Counted from the first letter of the stretch, positions 16,391 through 24,383 are shown. The stretch: 34,994 nucleotides of DNA from CAZRIP01 sp964600165 (GCA_964600165.1 CAZRIP010000025.1:1-34994), one strand, 5' to 3'. Translations and numbers: made by a program. Notes: generated by a model from the letters alone, not told the origin.

Positions 16391-16872
16391 ACTACCAGAG
16401 GATGTCCGACGGCGAGCTCGTCGACCTCGTGCTGCGCACGGGAGGCGGACCCGCGCTCGAGCTCGCGCAGCGCTATCAGAGACAAGACCCGAGGCCGGTC
16501 TTGGATCTCCCGCGGCGGGTCGTCGAGCAGATCGCCCCTGAAATCCGTTCATCGAAGAAAGAACACTTCGTCGGTTTCTATCTCAACGCGCGCAGCCAGC
16601 TCGTCTATTCGGAGACGGTCTCGGTCGGCACGCTCTCGGCGAGCCTCGTGCATCCGCGGGAGGTCTTCGCGCCCGCGCTGTCGCACTCGGCCGCGGGAGT
16701 CATCGTGGCCCACAACCACCCTTCCGGCGACTGCACGCCGTCGGCCGAGGATTGCGAGGCCACGCGCCGGCTGCGCCGCGCGGGCGACCTGCTCGGCATC
16801 CCGGTCCTCGACCACGTCATCGTCTCCGAGCGCGGCTTCCTGAGCTTCAAGGAGCAGGGGCTGCTTTCATGA
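16387..16872 (+). CDS. RadC/UPF0758-like JAB (JAMM) domain protein, short form
   Basis: The 161-residue protein has the complete RadC-type MPN/JAMM core: KEHFVGFYLNARSQL, VSVGTLSASLVHPREVF, and the metal site H109-N-H111-P-S-G-D with D122 (HNHPSGDCTPSAED), then LDHVIVSERGFLSF. RadC-family proteins are usually about 220 residues with an N-terminal helix-hairpin-helix region; here only a ~50-residue remnant (SDGELVDLVLRTGGGPALEL) precedes the core. The family's biochemical role is unsettled despite the old link to DNA repair. Its place inside an envelope-stress operon, with ATGA overlaps on both sides, is unusual. Confidence 0.9.
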   Translation: MNYQRMSDGELVDLVLRTGGGPALELAQRYQRQDPRPVLDLPRRVVEQIAPEIRSSKKEHFVGFYLNARSQLVYSETVSVGTLSASLVHPREVFAPALSHSAAGVIVAHNHPSGDCTPSAEDCEATRRLRRAGDLLGIPVLDHVIVSERGFLSFKEQGLLS

Positions 16873-17666
16873 GGCGTCTGGCGCTGCCGCTGCTGCTTTT
16901 CCTGGCGGGCTGCGACTCGTATCATTATCACGCCGGGCGGTTTTTCGAGGGCGCGCACCGCGATCTGCGCGCCTTGGATCATTACGAGGCGCTCCTGCGG
17001 CGCGAGCCGTCGACGCCGCGCTCTGCCGAGGTCCACGTCCGCGCGGGGCTGATCTACCGGCGCTTGCAGCAGTGCCTCGAGGCGCGGCGGCATTTCGAGG
17101 CCGCGGCGCGCGATTTCCCCAAGCTCGAGCCTTGGGCCGGCCTCGCCAAGGCCGGGATCATGGACTGCCCGGATTATTTCCCGCTCGACGCGGGCCGCGC
17201 TTGGACGCTCGGCGACAGCGCCAGCGGCGGCCAGGCCGCGCGCATCGAGCTGGACTTGCGTCCCGGTAAAGACGGGGCCGACGCGGAGATCCACTCGGAC
17301 CTTTTCGCCGGGGCCAAGAAAATCCGCGCCGAGGACGTCGGCTACGAGAAGCGCGACTGGGGCGTTTGGGAGATCCGGGGCTCCGAGAGATCGCTCATCT
17401 TGCGCTATCCCTTTCGCAAGGGCGAGGCTTGGACGACGACGCGCGGCGGCGAGGCGCTCGAGTACCGCATCGAGGCCGACGACGCGCGGGTCAAGACGGC
17501 GGCGGGAACCTTCACCGGCTGCCTCAAGGTCCGCGAATATAACGGCAAGTACCCGGAAACTTGGAAGTACGACTACTTCGCGCCTTTCGTCGGCCGCGTG
17601 CTCACGAGCGTGGCCGGCTCCGACTTCGAGAACCCGAACACCGAGCTGATAAAATACCGGCCGTAG
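16869..17666 (+). CDS. Lipoprotein with a TPR-like segment and a beta-rich domain
   Basis: The 265-residue protein has a lipobox LAGC with the lipidated cysteine at C15 (MRRLALPLLLFLAGC). Residues ~25-95 contain a TPR-like helical pair (HRDLRALDHYEALLRREPST, EVHVRAGLIYRRLQQCLEAR). Residues ~105-265 look like a beta-rich domain (PLDAGRAWTLGDS, AAGTFTGCLKVREY, WKYDYFAPFVGRVLTSV), similar to sequences found in many uncharacterised secreted proteins. The start ATG overlaps the RadC-like stop. It is the last gene of the tightly coupled sigma operon. Which membrane it sits in is not decided by the sequence. Confidence 0.82.
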   Translation: MRRLALPLLLFLAGCDSYHYHAGRFFEGAHRDLRALDHYEALLRREPSTPRSAEVHVRAGLIYRRLQQCLEARRHFEAAARDFPKLEPWAGLAKAGIMDCPDYFPLDAGRAWTLGDSASGGQAARIELDLRPGKDGADAEIHSDLFAGAKKIRAEDVGYEKRDWGVWEIRGSERSLILRYPFRKGEAWTTTRGGEALEYRIEADDARVKTAAGTFTGCLKVREYNGKYPETWKYDYFAPFVGRVLTSVAGSDFENPNTELIKYRP

Positions 17667-17678
17667 GCCGTTATTTAG

Positions 17679-17684
17679 TAAAAT
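17679..17684 (+). promoter_or_regulatory. Possible -10 element upstream of the PD-(D/E)XK gene
   Basis: TAAAAT lies 11 bases before ATG 17696 in a short AT-rich patch. It would give a leader of about five bases, and the gene has no Shine-Dalgarno sequence. Confidence 0.35.
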
Positions 17685-17695
17685 CTCCGTCGGCA

Positions 17696-18829
17696 ATGGC
17701 CTTCGAGCTCCCCCGCCCGCTGTCGCACTCGTCGATGTCGATGTACAACGAGTGCCCTCAGAAGTACAAGTTCAAATACATCGACAAAATCCCCGAGAGG
17801 CCTCGGCACTTCTTCTCGTTCGGCCAAAGCGTGCACCTCGCGCTCGAGTTCTTCTACGGCGTCGCGACGCCGCCCGCGCCGAGTCTCGTCGACGTGCTCG
17901 CGCACTACGCCAAGATCTGGGTCTCCGCGGGGTACAAGGACAAGCAGCAGGAGCAGGACTATTTCGAGGACGGCAAGGCCATGATCTCGGCCTACTACGA
18001 GAAGCACATCAAGGATTTCGCGATCCCGTTCTTCGTCGAGTACAATTTCAATCTTTCCGTGGACGGCGTCCCGGTGACCGGCAAGGTCGATCGAGTCGAC
18101 AAGCTGCCCGACGGCAAGCTCGCGATCCTGGATTATAAGACCGGCAAGCAGCTCAAGGGCGGGCGCGTCGAGGAAGACGCGCAGCTGACGATGTATCAGC
18201 TCGCCTGCGAGACGCTCCTCGGCGCCGAGGTCTCGCGTCTTTCGTTTTACCACGTGCCCTCGCTCAAGGAGCAGGTCGTCGAGCGGCACGGCAAGAAGCT
18301 CGTCGACGGCTTGAAGAAGCGGATCGTCGGCACGGCCGAGGGCATCACCAAAGGAGCGTTCGCGCCCGCGCCCGACGAGCAGAAGTGCCGCTGGTGCGAC
18401 TACAAGCCGATCTGCCCGATCTTCAAGCACCAATACCCGACGGCGGCGCCGGCCGAGCCCGAGCAGGACCTCTCCGCGCTCGTCGACCGCTACGGCGAGC
18501 TGCTCGAGAAGTCGGGCGCGCTCAGTGAAGAGCTCTCCGCGCTCAAGGACAAGATCGTCGCGGCGCTCAAGGCGCGCGGCTACGTGCGCGCGTTCGGCAA
18601 GCGTTTCGAGGTCTCGCGCGCGGCTTCCGAGAAGTGGGAGTTCGCCGACAAGAAGAAGGTTCTCGAACTGCTCAAGAAGGCGGGGCTCTACGAAAAAATC
18701 CTCGCCCCTTCCGCGCCGAAGATCGAGGCGCTGATGGCCGATCCGCAGCTCGACCTCGATCTCAAGGCCCGCCTCACCGAGCTCGGCGAGCGCGTCGAGC
18801 AAGCCGACCTCAAGGTCAAGACGCTTTGA
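17696..18829 (+). CDS. PD-(D/E)XK nuclease-family protein with probable [4Fe-4S] cluster (RecB/AddB C-terminal type)
   Basis: The 377-residue protein opens with SHSSMSMYNECPQKYKFKY, the usual entry to RecB-type nuclease domains. The active site is complete: H47 (GQSVHLALEFF), D132 (GKVDRVD), D146-Y-K148 (LDYKTGK) and the following Q motif (QLTMYQLACE). C20 together with C231-x2-C234-x5-C240 (CRWCDYKPIC) matches the four-cysteine iron-sulfur staple of the AddB/Cas4-like branch. Residues ~260-377 are helical and charged, probably coiled coil. It is a stand-alone nuclease without helicase or Cas neighbours. The ATG has no Shine-Dalgarno. DNA end processing is the likely role by family. Confidence 0.88.
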   Translation: MAFELPRPLSHSSMSMYNECPQKYKFKYIDKIPERPRHFFSFGQSVHLALEFFYGVATPPAPSLVDVLAHYAKIWVSAGYKDKQQEQDYFEDGKAMISAYYEKHIKDFAIPFFVEYNFNLSVDGVPVTGKVDRVDKLPDGKLAILDYKTGKQLKGGRVEEDAQLTMYQLACETLLGAEVSRLSFYHVPSLKEQVVERHGKKLVDGLKKRIVGTAEGITKGAFAPAPDEQKCRWCDYKPICPIFKHQYPTAAPAEPEQDLSALVDRYGELLEKSGALSEELSALKDKIVAALKARGYVRAFGKRFEVSRAASEKWEFADKKKVLELLKKAGLYEKILAPSAPKIEALMADPQLDLDLKARLTELGERVEQADLKVKTL

Positions 18830-20295
18830 GCCGGCTCGTCGTCGCGCTCGATCAAGGCAGCTCGAGCACCCGCGCGCTCGCGTTGAGCGAAAAGGGCCGC
18901 GTCCTCGCCCGCGCGCAGACGGCCGTGGCGACCAGGCGCCCGCGCGCCGGCTGGTTCGAGCACGACGCCGCGGTTCTCGCGGCCGGAGCCGAAAGAATCC
19001 TCGACGAGGCCGTATCGGCTTTTTCCGGGAAAGAGATCGTCGGCCTCGGCATCGCCGCCCAACGCTCGACGATCGTTCTGTGGGACGCGAAGACGGGCAA
19101 GCCGCTTTGCCCGGCGTTCTCGTGGCAAGACGGCCGCGCCGCGGACATCGTCGCGCCGCTCCAGGGCCGCCAAGAGGAGACGCATCGCGTCACCGGCCTC
19201 TACCTCACGCCGTTCTATTCCGCGCCGAAGATTCGCTGGGCGCTCGACAACGTCCCCGCCGTCGCGCGGGCGCTGGAGGCCGGGACGCTGCGGGCGGGCC
19301 CGGTCTCGACCTGGCTCATTTGGAAGCTCACGCGCGGCGAGTCCTTCGTCTGCGATCCCTCGATGGCGCAGCGCACGCTGCTGCTCGACTTGGAGACGCT
19401 CGACTGGAGCGAGACGATGCTGGCGCTCTTCGGGATCCCTCGAGAGATCCTGCCCCGGCTGTCCCCCTCGGCGTCGGAGGTCGGCGTGGTCAAGCTCGGC
19501 CACCGCCTTCTGACGATCCTCGCCTCGGCGGGCGACCAGCAGGCGGCGGCCTTGGGCCTGGGCGGCGGCGCGCCGGGCGCGAGCGTGCTCAACCACGGCA
19601 CGGGCGCCTTTCTCTTATACAATGCCGGGGCTCAGCCGCGGCGCGTCCCTGGGCTGCTCACGTCGATCGGCTGGCGCGTCGACGATGAGAAGCCCTGCTA
19701 CCTCGTCGAGGGCACGGTCCACGCGGCCGGCACGTCCTTCGAGTGGCTGCGCGACAACCTCGGCGTCCTCAAGAAAGGCGCGGACGTCGATCGGCTCTGC
19801 CGGGCTTCGGAGCACCGACTCTTCGCTCTGCCCGCGATCGGCGGGCTGGGCGCGCCCCGCTGGGACTACCGGACGCCGACGACGCTCTACGGCCTCAACT
19901 CCAGGACCCAGCCGGCCGACGTCGCGCGCGCCGTCACCGAGGGCGTGGGCTTCCTGATCGCGGACATCGTCGCGGCCATGCGCGCGGAAGGGCTTTCCCC
20001 CTCGCTGGCGCGCGCTTCCGGCGGCTTGTCGCGGCTCGATTACTTGCTTCAGTTCGAGGCAGACGTGACGCGCATGACGATCGACCGCGCCGAGGAGACG
20101 GAGGCGACGGCCTTCGGCGCCGCCTCCCTGGCCGTGGAGGCGGCGGGCGACCGCGACTGGGCCGCGCGCCTGCGCCGGCCGAAGCTCGGCAGGACGTTCA
20201 CTCCGAGGCTCGACGCGGGCGAGGCGGCCGCGCTCTCGGCGTCCTGGCGCAAGTTCGTCGACGCGCAGGCGGCGCTGGCGAGGTCGCTCGCGTGA
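18826..20295 (+). CDS. FGGY-family carbohydrate/polyol kinase, glycerol-kinase-like
   Basis: The 489-residue protein starts at TTG 18826, overlapping the nuclease stop (TTGA). It aligns along its whole length with glycerol kinase: ALDQGSSSTRA (phosphate loop), SWQDGRA, TWLIWKLT, the catalytic base D237 in AGDQQAA, HGTGAFLL and EGTVHAAGTSFEWLRDN. However, residues that bind glycerol in the E. coli enzyme differ: the Arg-Glu pair after NQ is R80-S81 here (QRSTIVLW), and the tyrosine of DPYFSG is F130 (TPFYSA). The late DGG motif is SGG. ATP-dependent phosphorylation of a polyol or sugar is secure; glycerol as substrate is not. Confidence 0.88.
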   Translation: MSRLVVALDQGSSSTRALALSEKGRVLARAQTAVATRRPRAGWFEHDAAVLAAGAERILDEAVSAFSGKEIVGLGIAAQRSTIVLWDAKTGKPLCPAFSWQDGRAADIVAPLQGRQEETHRVTGLYLTPFYSAPKIRWALDNVPAVARALEAGTLRAGPVSTWLIWKLTRGESFVCDPSMAQRTLLLDLETLDWSETMLALFGIPREILPRLSPSASEVGVVKLGHRLLTILASAGDQQAAALGLGGGAPGASVLNHGTGAFLLYNAGAQPRRVPGLLTSIGWRVDDEKPCYLVEGTVHAAGTSFEWLRDNLGVLKKGADVDRLCRASEHRLFALPAIGGLGAPRWDYRTPTTLYGLNSRTQPADVARAVTEGVGFLIADIVAAMRAEGLSPSLARASGGLSRLDYLLQFEADVTRMTIDRAEETEATAFGAASLAVEAAGDRDWAARLRRPKLGRTFTPRLDAGEAAALSASWRKFVDAQAALARSLA

Positions 20296-21182
20296 CGGCG
20301 CTGTTGGCCGCGATGCTTCTCGCGGGTCCCGCGTCGTGCGCCGTGAATGACGCGGCGGCGCGCGCGGCGATCGTCTCCGACCGGAAGGATACGGAGCGTT
20401 GGCTCAAGGACGATCCGTCTTCGTATCTTCGCGCGGTCCGCCGCGTCGATTTCGGCTCTCGAACCGAGCTGATGGTCGGGTCGGCCGAAGGAAGCGACGT
20501 GCGCCTCGAGGGCGTCCTGCCGAGGCAGCTGAAGGTGACGGCCGCGCGCGAGGGCTTCCGCGTCGAAGCCCTCGACCCCGGCGCGTCGTTCGGCGTCGGC
20601 GGCGGCACGAAGACGGTCCCCGAGGTCCGCGAGGCGACCGTGGGCCCGGAGACGCTGCGCGTCGGTCTCTACCGGCTGAGGCTTTCACATCAGGGTTTTC
20701 CGGCGATCATCGTCTTCGACCCGAGGAGCCCGCGCGTCAAGGGGTACCACGGCGTTCCGTATTTCCCCGTCGATCTCTCGTATCGCTACGTCCTTTCTCT
20801 CCTGCCCGACGCCCGGGGCGAGACCGTGACGATCAAATCCTCGCACAGCGCCGACCGCCGCGCGACGCGCGTGGGCTGGTTCGAGTTCGATGCGGGAAAG
20901 ACGCCGTGCCGCCTCGCGGCCTACCGGCTGCAGGAGCCGGGCGCGGGCGCCGATGAGCTGAGCGTGTTCTTCCAGGACGCGACGACGGGCAAAGAGACGT
21001 ACTCCGTCGGGCGCTACGTCGATCCCGAGAAGCAGGCGGACGGCCGCTACGTCCTCGACTTCAACATGGCTTACAGTCCGGCTTGCGCGTTCAGCAAGTT
21101 CTACAACTGCCCGATCCCGCCGAAAGAAAACCGCCTCGCCGTCGCGATCCGCGCGGGGCAAAAAGACCCGCGCTACCACTGA
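20292..21182 (+). CDS. DUF1684-family exported protein
   Basis: The 296-residue protein has a short signal peptide (MTALLAAMLLAGPASCA). It carries the DUF1684 signature near the C-terminus: VLDFNMAYSPACAFSKFYNC followed by PIPPKENRLAVAIRAGQK; the PYFPVD segment upstream also fits. The start is GTG, overlapping the kinase stop (GTGA). Family function is unknown. Members are usually secreted or lipoproteins; the cysteine at residue 16 lacks a good lipobox (Pro at -3), so I favour simple cleavage. It ends an operon that may begin at 17696. Confidence 0.85.
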   Translation: MTALLAAMLLAGPASCAVNDAAARAAIVSDRKDTERWLKDDPSSYLRAVRRVDFGSRTELMVGSAEGSDVRLEGVLPRQLKVTAAREGFRVEALDPGASFGVGGGTKTVPEVREATVGPETLRVGLYRLRLSHQGFPAIIVFDPRSPRVKGYHGVPYFPVDLSYRYVLSLLPDARGETVTIKSSHSADRRATRVGWFEFDAGKTPCRLAAYRLQEPGAGADELSVFFQDATTGKETYSVGRYVDPEKQADGRYVLDFNMAYSPACAFSKFYNCPIPPKENRLAVAIRAGQKDPRYH

Positions 21183-21186
21183 GACC

Positions 21187-21198
21187 GTCCCCGGGGAC
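21187..21198. repeat. Short perfect palindrome GTCCCCGGGGAC
   Basis: A 12-base palindrome sits four bases after the DUF1684 stop and six bases before a larger palindrome. GGGGAC/GTCCCC-type sequences recur in repetitive extragenic palindromes of environmental bacteria, but only this copy is seen here. Confidence 0.5.
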
Positions 21199-21204
21199 AG
21201 CTCG

Positions 21205-21234
21205 ATCTCGACTATTCCCGGGAATAGTCGAGAT
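21205..21234. repeat. 30-base perfect palindrome between convergent genes (copy 1)
   Basis: The left arm is ATCTCGACTATTCCC and the right arm is its exact complement, ending at 21234, directly behind the stop codon of the minus-strand HAD gene (21235-21237). The same architecture recurs at 27723-27752. A partial copy of one arm (GATAGTCGAGATTC, 21250-21263) lies inside the HAD coding end. It may act as a bidirectional transcription terminator or a 3'-end stabiliser; there is no T-tract. Confidence 0.8.
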
Positions 21235-21900
21235 TCAACTCTCCTTGAGGATAGTCGAGATTCCATCGTAGGCGAGCTCGGACAAAGCGCGCACCTCGAA
21301 GTCCGCCTTCTTGAGGTCCTGCTCGTCGTTGTGGCCGCTGCGAAACGCCGCGCAGAGCAACCCGGCGCGCTTGGCGGCCGCGACGCCGTAGACCGAGTCC
21401 TCGACGGCCAGCGCGTCTTTAGGCTCGATGCCCAGCCGCGCGCAGGCGAGAAGATAGAGATCGGGCTCGGGCTTGGTGCGGCCCTTGGGCACGTCGTCGG
21501 CGCAGGCCTCGGCTTCGAATTTCCCTTTCAGCTCGAAGCGCTCGAGCACCTGATCGATCCAGGCGCGCGGCGAGGAGGAGGCAAGGCCGAGCTTGAGGCC
21601 GTTGCGACGCAAATCTTCGATCGCCTCGCGAAAGCCCTTCGTGATCGAGACCCGCTTGCCGTAGACGAGAGAGGCGAGCTCGTGGCATTCCTTCAAGAAC
21701 GCCTCGAGCGAGCCTTTGACGCCGTAGTTCTTCACGAGGTGAAGGTAGAGGTCCTCGACGCCCATCCCGACGATCTTGTCGTGGTCCTCGTCCCCCCACT
21801 TCGCGACGTAGCGGCGAAAGAGCTCGGCCTCGCACAAGCGCCACTGGTGCTCGCTGTCGACGATGACGCCGTCCATGTCCCAGACGACGGCTTTGATCAT
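21235..21900 (-). CDS. HAD-superfamily hydrolase (beta-phosphoglucomutase/phosphatase-like)
   Basis: The 221-residue protein has the HAD motifs: I, D8-M-D10-G-V (VVWDMDGVIVDSE); II, LASSSP; III, the lysine in KGRTKPEPDLY; IV, AVEDSVYG. An alpha-helical cap follows motif I (residues ~15-90), as in the PGMB/phosphoglycolate phosphatase group. Substrates are usually phosphorylated sugars or small phosphoesters and cannot be told apart here. The ATG has no Shine-Dalgarno and is directly preceded by the T-tract of the ABC gene's terminator. Its last codons contain a partial copy of the palindrome arm found just behind its stop. Confidence 0.9.
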   Translation of the reverse strand: MIKAVVWDMDGVIVDSEHQWRLCEAELFRRYVAKWGDEDHDKIVGMGVEDLYLHLVKNYGVKGSLEAFLKECHELASLVYGKRVSITKGFREAIEDLRRNGLKLGLASSSPRAWIDQVLERFELKGKFEAEACADDVPKGRTKPEPDLYLLACARLGIEPKDALAVEDSVYGVAAAKRAGLLCAAFRSGHNDEQDLKKADFEVRALSELAYDGISTILKES

Positions 21901-21927
21901 AAAAGAAAGCGGGCGCTAAGCGCCCGC
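21901..21927 (-). terminator. Intrinsic terminator spanning the ABC exporter stop codon and abutting the HAD start
   Basis: On the minus strand GCGGGCGC-TTA-GCGCCCGC (21927-21909) is a perfect eight-base stem followed by TTTCTTTT (21908-21901). The exporter's TAG stop lies across the loop, and the T-tract ends at the base before the HAD ATG (21900). Confidence 0.8.
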
Positions 21928-23652
21928 AGGCACGAGCTGCTGGAAGCGGTAAAGCGTCGAGTAAACGCCGCCCTTGGCGAGGAGCTCTTGGTGCGTGCCT
22001 TGCTCCTGGATCTCGCCGTGGTGGATCACGACGATGCGGTCGGCCTTCTGCAGCGTCGAGAGCCTATGGGCGATGACGAGGACCGTCCGGCCCGGGAACA
22101 GGCGCTCGAGCGCCTCTTGGACGCTGCGCTCGCTGCCGGCGTCGAGATTCGACGTCGCCTCGTCCAGGATCATGATCGGCGGGTTCTTGAGGACGGCCCG
22201 CGCGATGGCCAGGCGCTGGCGCTGGCCGCCCGAGAGCTGCTGGCCGCGGTCGCCGAGCGGCGTATCGAGGCCCTGCTTCATCGCGGTCACGAAGCTCTGC
22301 GCGTCGGCGACTTGCAGGGCTTTCTCGATCTCGACCCGGGAGGCGACCGGGTTGCCGACCGCGACGTTCCCCGCGACGGTGTCGTTGAAGAGGATCGTCT
22401 CCTGCGTCACGAGGCCGATCGCCTGACGCACCGAATGCGTGTCGAAGTCTCGCAGGTCGCGCCCGTCGATCAAGACGCGGCCCTGCACCGGGTCGAAGAG
22501 CCGCAGCAGGAGATGGACGAGCGTGGTCTTGCCCGAGCCGCTCGGGCCGGCGACGGCGACGACCTCGCCCTTTTTGATCGTGAGGCTGACGTTCTTGAGC
22601 GCCCAGTTCTCGCGGCCGGGATACTTGAAGGAGACGTTCTCGAACGAGATATCGGATGAGAGCTGCTTGAATTGCACGGCGTCGAGCTTGTCGACGACCG
22701 TCGGCTTTTCGTCGAGGATCGCGAAGACGCGGTCGGCGGCGGCGAGCAGGCGCTGCAGCGTGGCGTTGGCCTGCGCGAGGTTCTTGAGCGGGCCGTAAGC
22801 CGCGAAGAAGCAGCCGAGGAACGTGAAGAAGGCGCCCGGCGTCATGCGCCCGGCGATGATCTCCCGACCGCCCTGGAAGACGACGGCGGCCATGATGATC
22901 GAGCCGAGGAACTCCATCAGCGGTCCGGAAAGGGCGGTCGCCCTGAAGTAGCGCATCATCTGGCCGAAGAGAGAGTCGTTCTCTTCCTTGAACTTTCGGA
23001 TCGCGCCGGGCTCGTAGTTGAACGCCTTGACGACGAGCATGCCTTGGAGGCTTTCCTGGAAGCGGTGGTAGATCTCCCCCATGATCTCCTGGCTGCGCTT
23101 GCCCGACGAGCGCAGCTTGCGGCCGAGCACGCCGAGGACGCCGCCGGCGATGGGGATCGCGATCAGGGCCGTGATCGCGAAGCGCCAGTTGATGTAGAAC
23201 ATGACCCCCAAGAGGACGATCACCTGCGCCGTGTCGCGCACCATGTAGAGCGGCACGAACTGCAGGCCGTCGCCGACGCGCGTCATGTCGTTGGTCAGCC
23301 GCGAGAGCACGTCGCCCGTCTTGCTCTTCCAATAAAAATCCATCGACAGCTCGTGGAGATGCCGGAACACGTCCTCGCGCAGGTCCTGCGTCACGCGCTG
23401 GCCGAGCCAGGACATGAGGTAGCTCTGCGTGTAGGTGACGACCATCTTGAGGAAGAAGATCGTCGGAATGGCGATCACGACTCCGAGCAGCATTTTCGGG
23501 TCGCGGTTGACGAAGACGTAGTCGATCGCGGGCTTGATGACGCCGATGGTCGCGCCGTTCAAGATCGCGACGGCGATCATGACGAAGAAAGCCTGGATGA
23601 CGCGCCCGGCGTGCGGACGCAAGTAGGGCTGAAGACGGCGGAAAACCCGCAT
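21916..23652 (-). CDS. MsbA-like ABC exporter (fused permease and ATPase)
   Basis: The 578-residue half-transporter has six transmembrane helices in residues ~15-310 (ABC_membrane type) and a nucleotide-binding domain in ~335-570. Walker A is GPSGSGKTT (K375), the Q-loop is VTQETILFND, the signature is LSGGQRQRLAIARA, Walker B is IMILDEATSNLD, and the switch histidine is in VIAHRLSTL. Homodimers of this type flip lipid A core or other amphiphiles, or export drugs. MsbA is the closest match by general appearance, but the substrate is not proven. TAGAAT lies eight bases before the ATG, with AGGA between them, so the transcript may have an almost absent leader. Confidence 0.92.
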   Translation of the reverse strand: MRVFRRLQPYLRPHAGRVIQAFFVMIAVAILNGATIGVIKPAIDYVFVNRDPKMLLGVVIAIPTIFFLKMVVTYTQSYLMSWLGQRVTQDLREDVFRHLHELSMDFYWKSKTGDVLSRLTNDMTRVGDGLQFVPLYMVRDTAQVIVLLGVMFYINWRFAITALIAIPIAGGVLGVLGRKLRSSGKRSQEIMGEIYHRFQESLQGMLVVKAFNYEPGAIRKFKEENDSLFGQMMRYFRATALSGPLMEFLGSIIMAAVVFQGGREIIAGRMTPGAFFTFLGCFFAAYGPLKNLAQANATLQRLLAAADRVFAILDEKPTVVDKLDAVQFKQLSSDISFENVSFKYPGRENWALKNVSLTIKKGEVVAVAGPSGSGKTTLVHLLLRLFDPVQGRVLIDGRDLRDFDTHSVRQAIGLVTQETILFNDTVAGNVAVGNPVASRVEIEKALQVADAQSFVTAMKQGLDTPLGDRGQQLSGGQRQRLAIARAVLKNPPIMILDEATSNLDAGSERSVQEALERLFPGRTVLVIAHRLSTLQKADRIVVIHHGEIQEQGTHQELLAKGGVYSTLYRFQQLVPAGA

Positions 23653-23690
23653 CTGTTCCTATTCTACTTAATCCGGGGGCTCGAGAGGAG

Positions 23691-24383
23691 CTATGCCGCG
23701 GGAGGCGGCGGCTCGACGGGGACGGGAGCCTCGGCGGCTTCCGGATGGAGCGCCGCGAGGTCCCGATAAAGCATGACGGCGAACACGCTGCCCCAGCCGC
23801 CGATGATCTTGACGGACGCCGTGGTCAGGCCGCCCGCGAGCAGCGACGGCATGCCGGTCAATCGGATGACGATCGCCACGCCGAGCGTGAGGGCGAGCGT
23901 GATCAGCCCCATCACGAAGGTGTTGCCGACGACCTTGCCCATGTGCGCGACCATGAGCTGCGCGCTGCGCTTGAGCGCGGGCCGGCCGCTGCGGCCCTCG
24001 AGCAGGACCGCCAAATGCGTCAGCCCGTAGCGGATGCCCATGATGATGCCCGGGACGATCAAGAGCAGCAGCCCGCCGCAGACGAAAAGCGCGACCAGCA
24101 GCTCGGAAAGGATCAGCGCGGGCAGGACGGCCGGCACGCGGCCGAAGGCGTCGCCGACGCCGGCCGGCTCGCCGCGCTGGCGCGCGTCGATCGCGAAGAC
24201 GAGGGCCGCGTAGGCCAGAGTCCCGAAGACCGCGTCCGCGGCCGCGGCGGCCTTGCCGATGAAGGGCTGGAGCGCGATGCCGGGCACGACGCTGACGAGG
24301 AGGATCGGCGCGTAGAGGGCGAGCCCTCCGTAGAAATCGTCGAAGCTGTCGGCGACGAGTTTCCCGAGCTTGCGGGGTTCCAT
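23691..24383 (-). CDS. Multi-pass membrane protein (YciC/glycerophosphodiesterase-membrane-domain-like)
   Basis: The 230-residue protein has about five or six hydrophobic segments (ILLVSVVPGIAL, LILSELLVALFVCGGLLLLI, VVGNTFVMGLITLALTLGVA, among others) and a Pro-rich cytoplasmic tail (APVPVEPPPPAA). The central LLLLIVPGIIMGIRYGLTHLAVLLEG and ALKRSAQLMVAHMGKVVG resemble the YciC/UPF0259-like and GPDPase membrane domain families, whose function is unclear. The ATG is six bases behind TATACT and has no Shine-Dalgarno. The ABC exporter gene begins 38 bases downstream. Confidence 0.8.
   Translation of the reverse strand: MEPRKLGKLVADSFDDFYGGLALYAPILLVSVVPGIALQPFIGKAAAAADAVFGTLAYAALVFAIDARQRGEPAGVGDAFGRVPAVLPALILSELLVALFVCGGLLLLIVPGIIMGIRYGLTHLAVLLEGRSGRPALKRSAQLMVAHMGKVVGNTFVMGLITLALTLGVAIVIRLTGMPSLLAGGLTTASVKIIGGWGSVFAVMLYRDLAALHPEAAEAPVPVEPPPPAA

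Noticed and set aside
16387..16872. Calling the RadC-like gene a DNA repair protein
   Set aside because: The family's repair role is not supported by current knowledge, and this copy lacks the helix-hairpin-helix region.
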